A stretch of 64,000 nucleotides of DNA. Origin: Ferrovibrio sp. (GTDB lineage Bacteria; Pseudomonadota; Alphaproteobacteria; Ferrovibrionales; Ferrovibrionaceae). The notes under the pieces are model-generated. The model was not told the origin of the DNA. It did no database searches and saw only the letters and a list, made by a program, of their open reading frames with translations. The position numbers and the translations under genes were made by a program. Below, piece by piece: positions 27,055-35,984 of the stretch. Position 1 is the first letter of the stretch, and each line of letters starts with the position of its first letter. Where the stretch lies: NCBI RefSeq assembly GCF_019636075.1, contig NZ_JAHBYG010000007.1, positions 47,295-111,294 of the forward strand, read 5' to 3'.

Positions 27055-27714
27055 TCAGGCCTTCAGCCTGGCGATATTGCCGGCATAATTCTGCGGTCCG
27101 CCCTGAAAGCCGGCGGTGCCGGCCACCAGCACATCGGCGCCGGCCGCCACCGCCAGTTTCGCGGTTTCGGCATTGATGCCGCCGTCGATTTCCAGGTCGA
27201 TCTCGCGGCCCGTGGCATCGATCGCCGCGCGCAGGCGCTTCACCTTCTCAAGCTGGCTGGGGATGAAGGCCTGGCCGCCGAAACCGGGATTCACGCTCAT
27301 CACCAGCACCAGGTCCAGCATGTCCAGCACCGCCAGCGCGGTTTCCACCGGGGTGCCGGGATTGAGCGACAGGCCGGCCTTCTTGCCCAGGGATTTGATC
27401 AGCTGCAGCGTGCGGTGCACATGCGCGCCGGCTTCCGGATGCACGGTGATGATATCGGCGCCGGCCTCGGCGAATTGCGGCACGAAGGCATCCACCGGCG
27501 AAATCATCAGATGCACATCGAAGGGCTTGGCGGTGTGTTTGCGCAGCGCCTTCACCACGGCGGGGCCGATGGTGAGGTTGGGCACGAAATGGCCGTCCAT
27601 CACATCGATATGGATGTAATCCGCCCCGGCGGCATCGATGGCGGCCACTTCCTCGCCCAGCTTGGCGAAGTCGGCCGACAGGATGGAAGGGGCGATGCGG
27701 GTGGCGCGCTGCAT
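27055..27714 (-). CDS. rpe: Ribulose-phosphate 3-epimerase
   Basis: 219 residues from the ATG at 27714; the open frame continues upstream without meaning. It has [80 protein letters not shown]: all metal and substrate residues of the TIM-barrel epimerase (His, Asp, His, Asp). It interconverts ribulose-5-phosphate and xylulose-5-phosphate in the pentose phosphate and Calvin cycles. It is followed by the heparinase-like gene. Confidence 0.97.
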   Translation of the reverse strand: MQRATRIAPSILSADFAKLGEEVAAIDAAGADYIHIDVMDGHFVPNLTIGPAVVKALRKHTAKPFDVHLMISPVDAFVPQFAEAGADIITVHPEAGAHVHRTLQLIKSLGKKAGLSLNPGTPVETALAVLDMLDLVLVMSVNPGFGGQAFIPSQLEKVKRLRAAIDATGREIDLEIDGGINAETAKLAVAAGADVLVAGTAGFQGGPQNYAGNIARLKA

Positions 27715-27809
27715 GCGGGGCGCTTTCCTAGATAATGGCAAGTCATTGGAGAATATAGCCGAGATGGGGGATTTGGGCCACCGCCGCGGCCATTTTGCGT
27801 GGCCGCGCG

Positions 27810-28355
27810 CTAATTTGTGTCCAGCAGCGCTTTCAGCTTGGCCAGTGCCAGCCGGATGCGGGATTTCACCGTACCCAGCGGCAGGTTTTCCCGCATGGCG
27901 ATATCGCGGTGAGACAAATCCTGAAAAAACGCCAGACGCAGCAGGCTGGCCTGTTCCGCCGGCAGCCCGGCCAGGGCCTCGCGCAGGCGGTCTTCCTGCT
28001 GGGCGCGGTCGATGCCAGTGTCGGGGGCGGGTTCCGGATCGGGCTGGAAGGCCGGGTCGGCCGGATCGAATTCCGGGCGCGCCTCGCGGCGGATACGGTC
28101 GATCCGCTTGTTGCGGGCGATGGTGAACAGCCAGGTGGCCACGCTGGCCTGGGCCGGATCGAAGGTTTCGGCCCGGCGCCACAGGGTGATCAGGCTGTCC
28201 TGGGCGATATCCTCGGCCACGTCTTCGGCCACGCCCTGGCGCTGCAGAAAGCCCTTCAGGCGTGGCGCAAAATAATCGTAGAGCGCCGCGAAGGCTTCGC
28301 GGTCGTTCTGCGTGACTATGGCATGTAGCAGGCTGGCTTGCCGCGCCCTGTCCAT
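27810..28355 (-). CDS. ECF-family RNA polymerase sigma factor
   Basis: 181 residues from the ATG at 28355 with AGGA upstream. It has region 2 ([17 protein letters not shown]..., [43 protein letters not shown]) and region 4 ([51 protein letters not shown]), joined by a Pro/Asp-rich linker. The region 2 words match the RpoE/ChrR (ECF11-like) group. No anti-sigma factor gene is adjacent: rpe lies downstream and an IalB-like gene is divergent. Control by an unlinked factor or by expression is possible. Confidence 0.92.
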   Translation of the reverse strand: MDRARQASLLHAIVTQNDREAFAALYDYFAPRLKGFLQRQGVAEDVAEDIAQDSLITLWRRAETFDPAQASVATWLFTIARNKRIDRIRREARPEFDPADPAFQPDPEPAPDTGIDRAQQEDRLREALAGLPAEQASLLRLAFFQDLSHRDIAMRENLPLGTVKSRIRLALAKLKALLDTN

Positions 28356-28502
28356 TATCCTGTCGCCGGTTGGCTTGCCGCGATCCTTGCCATGGTGCGG
28401 CAATGCGGGTGATTATGCAAGTAGGATCAAATGTTTATGACTAAAGCCAGGCAGCCCAACAACGGGGTGGAAATCGGCCGGGCTTGCGGTTATGGTCCGG
28501 CC

Positions 28503-29093
28503 ATGATCCGACAGTTCACATCCTTTTGCGCTGCTGTAGCGCCGCGTGCGGTTTTGTCGCTCGCGCTGGTCGCGGCACCGGTCGGGCTGCTGGCCGGGTC
28601 GCAAGCTTGGGCGCAGGCCAAGAAGGCCGCCGCCACGCCGCCGGAAACCAAGCGGCTGGGCAGTTTCAAATCCTGGCAGGCCTATCAGCTGGATGGCAAG
28701 GATGGCCGCATCTGCTATCTGCACGGCCTGCCCGCCAAGCAGGAACCGGCCAGCGCGCGGCGCGGCGAAATCTACCTGCTGGTGACCCACAAGCCGGCGA
28801 AGAATGTGCGCAACGAGGTGAGCATCTTCTTCGGCTATACGCTGAAGGACAAATCCAGCGTGGAAGCGGTGATCGACAAGGATGCGCTGTCGCTGTTCAC
28901 CCATGAGCAGGCGGCCTGGGCGCGCGACCCGGAAACCGATGCCAAGCTGGTGGAGAATTTCAAGCGCGGCCGCCAACTGGTGGTGAAGGGCGAATCCGAT
29001 CGTGGCACCAAGACCACCGATACCTACGATCTGAGCGGTTTTTCCGATGCCTTGAAGACCATCGACAAAGCCTGCGGCGGGCCCAGCTCATGA
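28503..29093 (+). CDS. Secreted protein, invasion-associated locus B (IalB)-like
   Basis: 196 residues from the ATG at 28503. A signal peptide ends near SQAWAQA. The mature part follows the IalB-family pattern with W in [24 protein letters not shown], two cysteines (GRICY and DKACGG), [27 protein letters not shown] and [14 protein letters not shown]. The family is widespread in alphaproteobacteria; the name comes from Bartonella, but most members are not virulence proteins. Its stop overlaps the rlmN start by four bases, so it is cotranslated with rlmN. Confidence 0.82.
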   Translation: MIRQFTSFCAAVAPRAVLSLALVAAPVGLLAGSQAWAQAKKAAATPPETKRLGSFKSWQAYQLDGKDGRICYLHGLPAKQEPASARRGEIYLLVTHKPAKNVRNEVSIFFGYTLKDKSSVEAVIDKDALSLFTHEQAAWARDPETDAKLVENFKRGRQLVVKGESDRGTKTTDTYDLSGFSDALKTIDKACGGPSS

Positions 29094-30301
29094 CCTTGCA
29101 GGCAATCGTTCCCGATATCGCCGCCAAGCCCGACAAGCCGGCCCTGCCGCTGCCCGATGGCCGGGTGGAATTGCTGGGCCTGACGCGCGGCGAAATCGCC
29201 GAAGCGCTGATCGCTGCCGGCGAGGCTGAAAAAGGCGCCAAGATGCGCGCCAACCAGCTCTGGCATTGGATCTATCATCGCGGCCAGCGCGATTTCAGCC
29301 AGATGACCACCTTGGCGAAGGATCTGCGCGAACGCCTGGCGCAGCGTTTCCATATCGGCCGGCCGTTGGCGGCGCGCGATCTGCAAAGCAGCGACGGTAC
29401 CCGCAAATGGCTGCTGCGCTTCGCTGATGGCGAGGAAGCCGAAAGCGTGCATATCCCCGAAGAGGATCGCGGCGCGCTGTGCGTTTCCTCGCAGGTCGGC
29501 TGCACGCTCACCTGCCGCTTCTGCCATACCGGCACCATGAAGCTGGTGCGCAACCTGAATGCGGCCGAGATTGTCGGCCAGGTGATGCTGGCGCGCGATG
29601 CGCTGGGCGAATGGCCTTCGCCGCCCGATGGTCGCATGCTGTCCAACATCGTGATGATGGGCATGGGCGAGCCGCTGTATAATTTCGATCATGTGGCGAA
29701 AGCCTTGAAGATCGTGATGGATGGCGAAGGCATTGCGATTTCCAAGCGCCGCATCACCTTGTCCACCGCCGGCGTGGTGCCGATGATCGAGCGCTGCGGC
29801 GCCGAGCTGGGGGTTAATCTCGCAATCTCGCTGCATGCGGTGCGCGACGATATCCGCGATGTGATCGTGCCGCTGAACCGCAAATATCCGATCAAGGATC
29901 TGCTGGCCGCCTGCGCCAATTATCCCGGCCTGTCGAATGCCCGGCGCATCACGTTCGAGTATGTGATGCTGAAGGGCGTGAACGATACGCCGGCCGACGC
30001 GCGCGAATTGGTGCGGCTGCTGAAGGGCATTCCGGCCAAGGTGAATCTGATCCCGTTCAACGCCTGGCCCGATGCGCCTTACGAATGCTCATCCGACAAG
30101 GCGATTCGCGATTTTTCCGAGATCGTGTTCAATGCCGGCTATTCCTCGCCGGTGCGCACGCCGCGCGGACGCGACATCATGGCCGCTTGCGGGCAGCTGA
30201 AATCCGCCAGCGTGAAGCGCAGCAAGGCCGATATCCTGCGCGAGCAGGCGGCAAAGGAAACCGCGCTGGCCCAGGCCCAGGCCGCGGGGCTGAGCGCATG
30301 A
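29090..30301 (+). CDS. rlmN: Dual-specificity RNA methyltransferase RlmN
   Basis: 403 residues. It is a radical-SAM protein with the cluster motif CTLTCRFC (Cys-x3-Cys-x2-Cys), the preceding [37 protein letters not shown], and the C-terminal cysteine in MAACGQL needed for the RlmN mechanism. It methylates C2 of A2503 in 23S rRNA and A37 in some tRNAs. Neighbouring genes overlap at both ends (ATGA upstream, ATGA downstream), making a three-gene unit with two secreted proteins. Confidence 0.97.
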   Translation: MTLQAIVPDIAAKPDKPALPLPDGRVELLGLTRGEIAEALIAAGEAEKGAKMRANQLWHWIYHRGQRDFSQMTTLAKDLRERLAQRFHIGRPLAARDLQSSDGTRKWLLRFADGEEAESVHIPEEDRGALCVSSQVGCTLTCRFCHTGTMKLVRNLNAAEIVGQVMLARDALGEWPSPPDGRMLSNIVMMGMGEPLYNFDHVAKALKIVMDGEGIAISKRRITLSTAGVVPMIERCGAELGVNLAISLHAVRDDIRDVIVPLNRKYPIKDLLAACANYPGLSNARRITFEYVMLKGVNDTPADARELVRLLKGIPAKVNLIPFNAWPDAPYECSSDKAIRDFSEIVFNAGYSSPVRTPRGRDIMAACGQLKSASVKRSKADILREQAAKETALAQAQAAGLSA

Positions 30302-30807
30302 GCGGCCTGGCGAAAGCATCGGCCGTTGCATTGCTGGTGGCGGTATCGGCTCCGGCGCCGGCCTCTGCGCAGAGCAATTTCGTGTTCGCGCCCGATCCGG
30401 CCCTGCAGGCCGCGCCGCAGGAACCGCCGCCGATCAATATGCCGGCGCGGCTGCGCTATGCCCCCGATGAAGGCCAGTATGCCGCCAATCCGGAGGCTGT
30501 GCAGGGTTTCACGTCGCCGGATAAATGGATCATCCCGCGCTATTTCGAACTGCGCCGCGACAAGCAGATTCGGGCCCGCGCCAGCCGCTCGATGATGCCG
30601 CGCGATCTGCCCAACGGGCTCAGCGAACCGCCCAAGAAGGGCGATCTGCTGCCGGCTTTCGAACTCAATGAATTGCCCGCGCCGCTGTTGCGCGACCTGC
30701 CGCGCCTGCCGCAAGGCCTGGTGCGCGCCGTGGTGGGCCACGATGTGATCCTGCTGCGCCAGCGCAACAACGAAGTGGTCGATGTGCTGGAAAAAGTGAT
30801 CCGCTAG
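30298..30807 (+). CDS. Secreted protein of unknown function (RcnB-like tail unproven)
   Basis: 169 residues from an ATG overlapping the rlmN stop. A signal peptide ends at ASAQ (about residue 25). The mature protein is rich in Pro and charged residues ([52 protein letters not shown]). It ends with [35 protein letters not shown], a short beta-rich segment like that closing small periplasmic proteins of the RcnB type. I do not recognise the family with certainty. Coupled to rlmN by overlap. Confidence 0.75.
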   Translation: MSGLAKASAVALLVAVSAPAPASAQSNFVFAPDPALQAAPQEPPPINMPARLRYAPDEGQYAANPEAVQGFTSPDKWIIPRYFELRRDKQIRARASRSMMPRDLPNGLSEPPKKGDLLPAFELNELPAPLLRDLPRLPQGLVRAVVGHDVILLRQRNNEVVDVLEKVIR

Positions 30808-30816
30808 GCGCGCGCC

Positions 30817-31833
30817 TTAAGCGTTTACATCCAGCACCAGGCGGCCGCGCTGTTTGCCGGCCAGGATTTGCGGCGCCAGCGCGAACACATCGGAGAGCGG
30901 GCGGAGTTCCGTCATCGCATCCAGTTTGTCGATGGGCAATTCTTTGGCCAGCTGCCACCAGGCGCGGCGGCGGCGATGGGCTTCGGCCATCACGCTGTCG
31001 ATGCCCAGCAGGCTGACATTGCGCAGGATGAAGGGCAGCACGCTGGCCGGCAGATCGGCGCCCCCGGCAAGCCCACAAGCCGCGACCCAGCCGCCATATT
31101 TGATCTGGCTGAGCAGGTTGGCCAGGGTGCTGCTGCCCACGCTGTCGATGGCGGCGATCCAGCGTTCCTTGGCCAGCGGCGGGGTTTTCTGCGTCAGTTC
31201 GGCGCGGTCGATGCAGCTCTCGGCGCCCAGGTCTTTCAGATAATCATGGGTCTCGGCGCGGCCGGTGCAAGCCTGCACGCGATAGCCGCGCTTGGCCAGC
31301 AAGGCCACCGCCACTGAGCCCACGCCGCCGGCCGCGCCGGTCACCAGCACGGGCAGGGCCTCGGGCCGCGCATCGGGCACCAGCCCGGCGTCTTCCAGCG
31401 CCATCACGCAGAGCATGGCGGTGTAGCCCGCCGTGCCGATCGCCATGGCCTGGCTCAGCGTGAAAGCGGATGGCACGGCGGTCAGCCATTCGCCTTTCAG
31501 GCGCTGGTATTTGCTGTAGCCGCCCCATTGGGTTTCCGACAGGCCATGGCCGTTCACCAGCACCTTGTCGCCAACTTTCCATTCCGGATCGGTGGATTCC
31601 ACAACCGTGCCGGCCAGATCGATGCCCGCCACCATGGGCAGCTTGCGTGCGATGCGGCCGCCGGTCAGCGCCAGGCCGTCCTTGTAGTTCAGCGTGGAAT
31701 AGGCGATTTCCACCAGCACGTCATGCTTGGGCAGGGCATCGAAGCCGATCTGCTTGAAGGCGGCTTTGGGTTTGCCGTCCACCTCCTCTATCAGCACGGC
31801 CCTGAACGTTTTTGACTGGGAATCGCCGCTCAT
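30817..31833 (-). CDS. acuI: Zinc-independent quinone/acrylyl-CoA reductase, AcuI/YhdH family
   Basis: 338 residues, MDR superfamily. It has STLNYKDGLALTG, GIDLAGTVVES, the nucleotide-binding GAAGGVGSVAVALLAKRGY, SCIDRAEL and the C-terminal SLLGIDSVMAEAHRRRRAW, which are hallmarks of YhdH/AcuI. AcuI reduces acryloyl-CoA to propionyl-CoA with NADPH. No zinc ligands are visible. It starts five bases after the thiolase stop, so it is probably expressed with it; a propionate or acyl-CoA route fits the acyl-CoA carboxylase and MeaB elsewhere in the window. Confidence 0.9.
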   Translation of the reverse strand: MSGDSQSKTFRAVLIEEVDGKPKAAFKQIGFDALPKHDVLVEIAYSTLNYKDGLALTGGRIARKLPMVAGIDLAGTVVESTDPEWKVGDKVLVNGHGLSETQWGGYSKYQRLKGEWLTAVPSAFTLSQAMAIGTAGYTAMLCVMALEDAGLVPDARPEALPVLVTGAAGGVGSVAVALLAKRGYRVQACTGRAETHDYLKDLGAESCIDRAELTQKTPPLAKERWIAAIDSVGSSTLANLLSQIKYGGWVAACGLAGGADLPASVLPFILRNVSLLGIDSVMAEAHRRRRAWWQLAKELPIDKLDAMTELRPLSDVFALAPQILAGKQRGRLVLDVNA

Positions 31834-31838
31834 CTATT

Positions 31839-33005
31839 TCACCGGATCGGTTCGAGGATCGACACGTAATTGGCGACAGCGACGCCGCCCATGTTGAACA
31901 CGCCGCCGATCTTGGCATCCTTCACCTGCAAGGCGCCAGCCGAATTGTTGAGCTGCATCGCCGCCATCACATGCATCGACACGCCAGTGGCGCCGATCGG
32001 ATGGCCCTTCGCCTTCAGGCCGCCGGAAGGATTGATCGGCAGCTTGCCGTCCTTCTGGGTCCAGCCTTCCTTGATGGCGCGGGCGCCCTGACCCGGCGGC
32101 ACCAGGCCCATCGCTTCGTATTCGATCAATTCGGCGATGGTGAAGCAATCGTGGCTTTCGGCAAACGACAGATCCCACACATTCAACCCGGCTTCCGCCA
32201 GCGCATCGGCCCAGGCCTTGGCCGGGCCTTCGAAGGCGATCACGTCGCGCTTCGACATCGGCAGGAAATCCTGCACATGCTGGGCGGCGCGGAAGGCGAT
32301 GGCCTTCTTCATGCCCAAGGCGGTCTGCACATCGGTGAGCACCAGGGCGGCCGCGCCATCGGAAACCATCGAACAATCGGTGCGCTTCAGGCCGCCCACC
32401 ACATAGGGGTTCTTGTCCGATACCGTGCGGCAGAAATCATAGCCGAAATCGCGCTGCATATGCGCCAGCGGATTCACCGAACCGTTTTTATGGTTCTTCG
32501 CCGCGATCATCGCGGTGGCATCCGACTGGTCGCCGTATTTCTGGAAATACTTGCTTTGGATGCTGTCGAACACGGCGGCGAAACCGCCCTGGCCGAAATG
32601 CTCTTCCTTGCGATAGCTGGCTTTGAGCAGGATGTTGCCCACCACGTCGTTGGGCGCCGAGGTCATTTTCTCCACGCCCACGCACAGCACGAAGCGCGCC
32701 TTGCGGGCGGCAATCGCGTTCAGGCCCTGAAACACCGCCGCCGTGCCGGTGGCGCAGGCATTTTCCAGCCGGGTGGCCGGCTTGAAGCGCAAAGCCGGAT
32801 CGGCTTGCAGCACCAGGGAGGCCGGAAAATCCTGATCCACCAGGCCGCCATTGAAGGTGCCCAGATAGATCGCATCCACATCCTTGGCCTCGATGCCGGC
32901 ATCCTTGATGGCCTGGGCGGCCACTTCGGTGATCAGGTCTTCCTGGGTCTTGTCATCCAGCTTGCCGAATTTGCTGTGGCTCCAGCCGACGATGCAGGCG
33001 GTCAT
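31839..33005 (-). CDS. Thiolase (acetyl-CoA acetyltransferase, SCP-x-like)
   Basis: 388 residues from the ATG at 33005 with GAGGA upstream. It has the acylated Cys in ATRLENACATGTAAV, the GHPIGATG His motif (KAKGHPIGATGVSMHVMAAMQL) and ESHDCFTIAELI, typical of the SCP-2/thiolase-like group. The usual C-terminal Cys-x-Gly is replaced by FNMGGVAVANYV, as in this subgroup. It acts in acyl-CoA breakdown or synthesis; the substrate is unknown. Cotranscribed with the AcuI-type reductase. Confidence 0.9.
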   Translation of the reverse strand: MTACIVGWSHSKFGKLDDKTQEDLITEVAAQAIKDAGIEAKDVDAIYLGTFNGGLVDQDFPASLVLQADPALRFKPATRLENACATGTAAVFQGLNAIAARKARFVLCVGVEKMTSAPNDVVGNILLKASYRKEEHFGQGGFAAVFDSIQSKYFQKYGDQSDATAMIAAKNHKNGSVNPLAHMQRDFGYDFCRTVSDKNPYVVGGLKRTDCSMVSDGAAALVLTDVQTALGMKKAIAFRAAQHVQDFLPMSKRDVIAFEGPAKAWADALAEAGLNVWDLSFAESHDCFTIAELIEYEAMGLVPPGQGARAIKEGWTQKDGKLPINPSGGLKAKGHPIGATGVSMHVMAAMQLNNSAGALQVKDAKIGGVFNMGGVAVANYVSILEPIR

Positions 33006-33349
33006 GGCGGTTTCCTCAATGTGATTTTTAAAGGCTGGCAACAAGGGTGATGGCCCGCCCGGCGCAAGTCAATCGCTGCCAGGGGTATGACGCGGCGGCA
33101 GGCAGAGCCGTATCCGCAAGGCATGCAGCGACCGCCACCACGCGGCCGCTGTCCTGCCGCGCAAGCAAGGTTCCATGGCGGCTGGGCAAGGGATTGATTT
33201 TGCAGGATTGGGAGAGTCGATTAAGAACATAATAGAAAATAATAGGAATATTATATTGACATTTTGTTCCGATATGCTCTTATAAGGGGAATTATAACAC
33301 AAGAATATATAAAACGTCTCCCTACGCCTCCCTGTTCGGCCCCCGCCGC
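33006..33349. other. Intergenic region with base change toward AT
   Basis: 344 bases without a gene. The right half (from about 33215) is strikingly AT-rich compared with the flanks and leads into the muramidase island. It contains the promoter described separately. No attachment site or mobile-element end is visible. Confidence 0.75.
33256..33285 (+). promoter_or_regulatory. Candidate sigma70 promoter for the muramidase gene
   Basis: TTGACA at 33256-33261 is followed after 17 or 18 bases by CTTATA/TTATAA (33279-33285). It lies about 65 bases before the muramidase ATG in the AT-rich gap. It is close to the E. coli-type consensus, unlike the GC-rich promoters of this genome. Confidence 0.65.
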
Positions 33350-34585
33350 ATGAAAGCCAATCCGTCTGAGTCCGAAGCCATCCGCGATCCTCTGGGCCGG
33401 GATAGCTATCTCTGGGACCAGGAAGAGGAACAGCCCGATCTGAACGGCAAGCTGGAAGCCGCCCGCGCCGATTGGCGCAATGATGCCTCGCTGCATTCGC
33501 TGTTCGGCCCCGGTGGCGCCTTCACGCTGGAAGATACCGTCGGCAAGAATGGCAAGAACCGCCCCGGCGATGTGTTCAAGGTGCAAAGCCTGCTGCATCG
33601 CGAAGGCTTGCTGGATGCCGACAAGACCGATGGCCCCACCGGCTTCCTCGGCATCTACGACCACGAGGCCATCGAAAAATTCCAGAAGGAAAACGGCCTC
33701 AAGCAGGATGGCTGGCTCGGCCCTGGCGGCGAAAGCATCAAGGCTTTCCAGACCCTCTACGCCCCGGTGAAGAACCAACCGCAGCAACCGCAGCCGCAAC
33801 TCCCCAGGAAGGATTACAGCCTCAACCTGTTCGATCCGAAAACCTGGGCCCTCTGGGACAAGATGGATGAACGCGAGCGCAATTTCTACGAACAGCAGGC
33901 AGCGCAGCCGGAAGAGCAAGCTGGACAACAGACAGATGCACAATCAGCTGCCGACGCAAAAGAGCCTGAAAGCGCGGAACGGCCCAACTATACGCCCAAC
34001 ACTTCAAAAGCGTGGTTGGAGAAGCAAGAGGCGGATCGGCGGTTTGATCGGGCCCTTGGCCAATTATTCGCGCATGAAGGAGGTTATGTAAATCGAGCAA
34101 GCGATACAGGCGGTGAGACCAATTACGGCATTACGGCGGATACATTGGCCGCCTACCACGCGGCATATAAAGATCAAACCATTTCTAAAGACGTTGATAA
34201 AATATCAAAGAAAGATGCAAGGCAAATTTACCGAACAATGTTTTTCGATCGATATCGCACAGGCGAAATAATCGATGAGGGGCTGGCCGAGCATATTTTG
34301 GATATCACGGTGAATCCAGGCCCAGCACGCGCGGCATTATGGGCGCAACAATCGATAAACACCATCTCTCAGAAAAAGCTGGGCGAGGATGGTGTGATGG
34401 GTAGTAAAACGATTGCGGCCCTCAATGCACTTTCACCGCGGGATCGTGCCAAGGTGCATAACGACTTGATGTTGAAGCGCATGCGCCATTATGAAGCTGT
34501 TATTGCGGCAGAACCAAAAAAGGAAGAGTATCGTAATGGTTGGGCCAATCGCGTGGCGCATTTCGGGAAATACGCGAGACAATAG
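33350..34585 (+). CDS. Muramidase: peptidoglycan-binding domain plus glycoside hydrolase family 108 domain
   Basis: 411 residues without signal peptide. The N-terminal part (1-70) is unassigned. About 75-137 is a peptidoglycan-binding-like domain (DVFKVQSLLHREGLL, DHEAIEKFQKENGLKQDGWLGPG). A Gln/Pro/Ala-rich linker (140-215) leads to a GH108 catalytic domain with the catalytic Glu243 in FAHEGGYVNRASDTGGETNYGIT, then the companion PG_binding_3-like C-terminus (DGVMGSKTIAALN). The enzyme should cut the glycan strand of peptidoglycan. Lack of a signal, plus a convergent gene for a secreted small protein, suggests a delivered effector with immunity, though a prophage-type lysin is an alternative. 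Base and codon use shift toward AT in the C-terminal half. Confidence 0.85.
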   Translation: MKANPSESEAIRDPLGRDSYLWDQEEEQPDLNGKLEAARADWRNDASLHSLFGPGGAFTLEDTVGKNGKNRPGDVFKVQSLLHREGLLDADKTDGPTGFLGIYDHEAIEKFQKENGLKQDGWLGPGGESIKAFQTLYAPVKNQPQQPQPQLPRKDYSLNLFDPKTWALWDKMDERERNFYEQQAAQPEEQAGQQTDAQSAADAKEPESAERPNYTPNTSKAWLEKQEADRRFDRALGQLFAHEGGYVNRASDTGGETNYGITADTLAAYHAAYKDQTISKDVDKISKKDARQIYRTMFFDRYRTGEIIDEGLAEHILDITVNPGPARAALWAQQSINTISQKKLGEDGVMGSKTIAALNALSPRDRAKVHNDLMLKRMRHYEAVIAAEPKKEEYRNGWANRVAHFGKYARQ

Positions 34586-34605
34586 CCCTCGGATATGATC
34601 CTCGA

Positions 34606-35076
34606 TCAGAAGCCTTCTCGTTGGCGGTGAGTAATGATGCCGCGCAGAATATCTTTCAGCAACCCAATATGCTGGCCGAGATGGAATACATGTAGATCGG
34701 TGCCGCATCTGTTGGTCTGGCAGAATGTATTCTCATTATAAAATTCCCACCAGATTCTCTGGTGAGAATGGCTGAGTTGTTGAAGATATGCCTGATAGCG
34801 TTGTGCGGCTTCATTCGGATTGGGCATCGTTGCGCGCACTTGATCCAGGATCAAAGCGTTCAAACAATCTATGATATCGGCGGAGCCGGCCCGCATTCGC
34901 CCGGTAACGCCGCTATCCAGTTCCTGGCGGTATTTGTTTACACAGCTATTGATGAGACTCTCTGGATCAATATTTGCCGCCGGACCGGTGACTCGCCCCG
35001 GCTTTACTTGTGCTGAGAGCGCGCCCGCCGCCAACATTACCAACAATCCGATGCATAACCCGATAGGCCGACGCAT
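34606..35076 (-). CDS. Secreted Cys-containing protein, candidate immunity to the muramidase
   Basis: 156 residues from the ATG at 35076 with GGGAGAG upstream. The signal peptide MRRPIGLCIGLLVMLAAGALSAQ is followed by a helical, cysteine-bearing domain (SLINSCVNKYRQELDSG, DIIDCLNALILDQV, FCQTNRCGTDLHVFHLGQHIGLLKDILRG). It vaguely recalls lysozyme-inhibitor-like small periplasmic proteins but I cannot name a family. It is convergent with the muramidase, ending 20 bases from its stop. An immunity role is inference from location and export. Confidence 0.65.
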   Translation of the reverse strand: MRRPIGLCIGLLVMLAAGALSAQVKPGRVTGPAANIDPESLINSCVNKYRQELDSGVTGRMRAGSADIIDCLNALILDQVRATMPNPNEAAQRYQAYLQQLSHSHQRIWWEFYNENTFCQTNRCGTDLHVFHLGQHIGLLKDILRGIITHRQREGF

Positions 35077-35126
35077 AAAGCTCTCCCTCATGGATTCATG
35101 CAAATCTGCGGCAGATGCAGGGGGGA

Positions 35127-35487
35127 ATGCAAGCCGAGATTTTCATTGCCAATCCAAGTAAAAATGTTGCAGCTGGCGCCTTTCAATTTATAGATAAAAC
35201 ATGGAATCGAAATGCCAAAGAAGTTGATGTGAACGATTTATCAAAGGATTCGCAAGATCGGCTGCGGCGCATGTGTTGAGTAAGCTGGGCGTTATAGATT
35301 TTTTGTATAAAAATAACTTGAAAGCAGCCATCATGGCCGCTGGAAAAAATGGGATGTTTTTTCCAAAAGATGACGCGGGAATAAGCCTTAAGATGACGCG
35401 GGAATAAGCCTTGGGGGCAAGAAACGCTCGATGGATCCAATCCTGGAAGACTATCGAAGGCGTTTGGATGGTTTGGAGAGGCAGTGA
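35127..35487 (+). pseudogene. Decayed lysozyme-like gene (C-terminal part, frameshifted)
   Basis: Translation gives AAGAFQFIDKTWNRNAKEV...SKDSQDR, the familiar phage-type lysozyme segment (AxGxYQF...TW...SPxxQD). A one-base frame change near 35260 is needed to continue as AAHVLSKLGVIDFLYKNN-LKAAIMAAGKNG. A 23 bp tandem duplication (35367-35412) breaks the frame again; without it the reading would run on to a natural-looking end ...DPILEDYRRRLDGLERQ and TGA. The 5' part is missing. So this is the remnant of a second muramidase in the island, adjacent to a broken immunity-like gene. Confidence 0.8.
35367..35412. repeat. 23 bp perfect tandem duplication inside the lysozyme remnant
   Basis: Two identical copies of a 23-base unit (aagatgacgcgggaataagc + ctt) lie back to back at 35367 and 35390. 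The unit is not a multiple of three, so it shifts the frame. Identity of the copies implies a recent event. Confidence 0.95.
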
Positions 35488-35903
35488 CGAAAATGATCGG
35501 CGCGCGATATCTAAAAATTCGAATGCTGCTGCTTCTTGCTTTCATGGCGATGCATTCAAGCAGCATCGGGGCCGAGGCGGAAACATAGCCGGCAAACTCT
35601 GCCCTGTGGGAAGGGCGGCCGTTTCTGGATGCGCGGCGCGATTTGCTGAAGCAAGGATGGAAGCCTTTTGAGTCGCATGAGCTGGACCCAACGGGCTCGC
35701 CATATAATCGCAGCGCCGGCATGGAGGATGTTCATTATCGCGCCGGAATCATCGAAGTGCAGAAATGCTCACAAGGGCAGGTTTACTGCCGGTTCAATTA
35801 CACGCGCGGGAAACAATGCCTTTTTCTCATCACCAAGGGTGAAGGCGATCCGCGTATCTCGCTTTGGGACGATACGTGTTTCCAGCCTTTGGGGGCGCGA
35901 TAG
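35484..35903 (+). pseudogene. Secreted immunity-like protein gene interrupted by one stop codon
   Basis: A single frame from GTG 35484 (or ATG 35493), overlapping the end of the lysozyme remnant, encodes a signal peptide (KIRMLLLLAFMAMHSSSIGA), then TAG at 35586-35588. It continues unbroken as ANSALWEGRPFLDARRDLLKQGWKPF, EDVHYRAGIIEVQKCSQGQVYCRFNY and KQCLFLITKGEGDPRISLWDDTCFQPL. Reversal of the one stop (for example to CAG) would give a ~139 residue exported protein with four cysteines. Position after the lysozyme remnant suggests it was that enzyme's immunity gene. Read-through or sequencing error are alternatives. Confidence 0.75.
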
Positions 35904-35984
35904 GAAAGTCAAAGGCGGCGGAAATGAAAAAGGCGATTATATTCGCACTTGCAGAGGACCACGTGCAGCACTGTCGCCTGTGGC

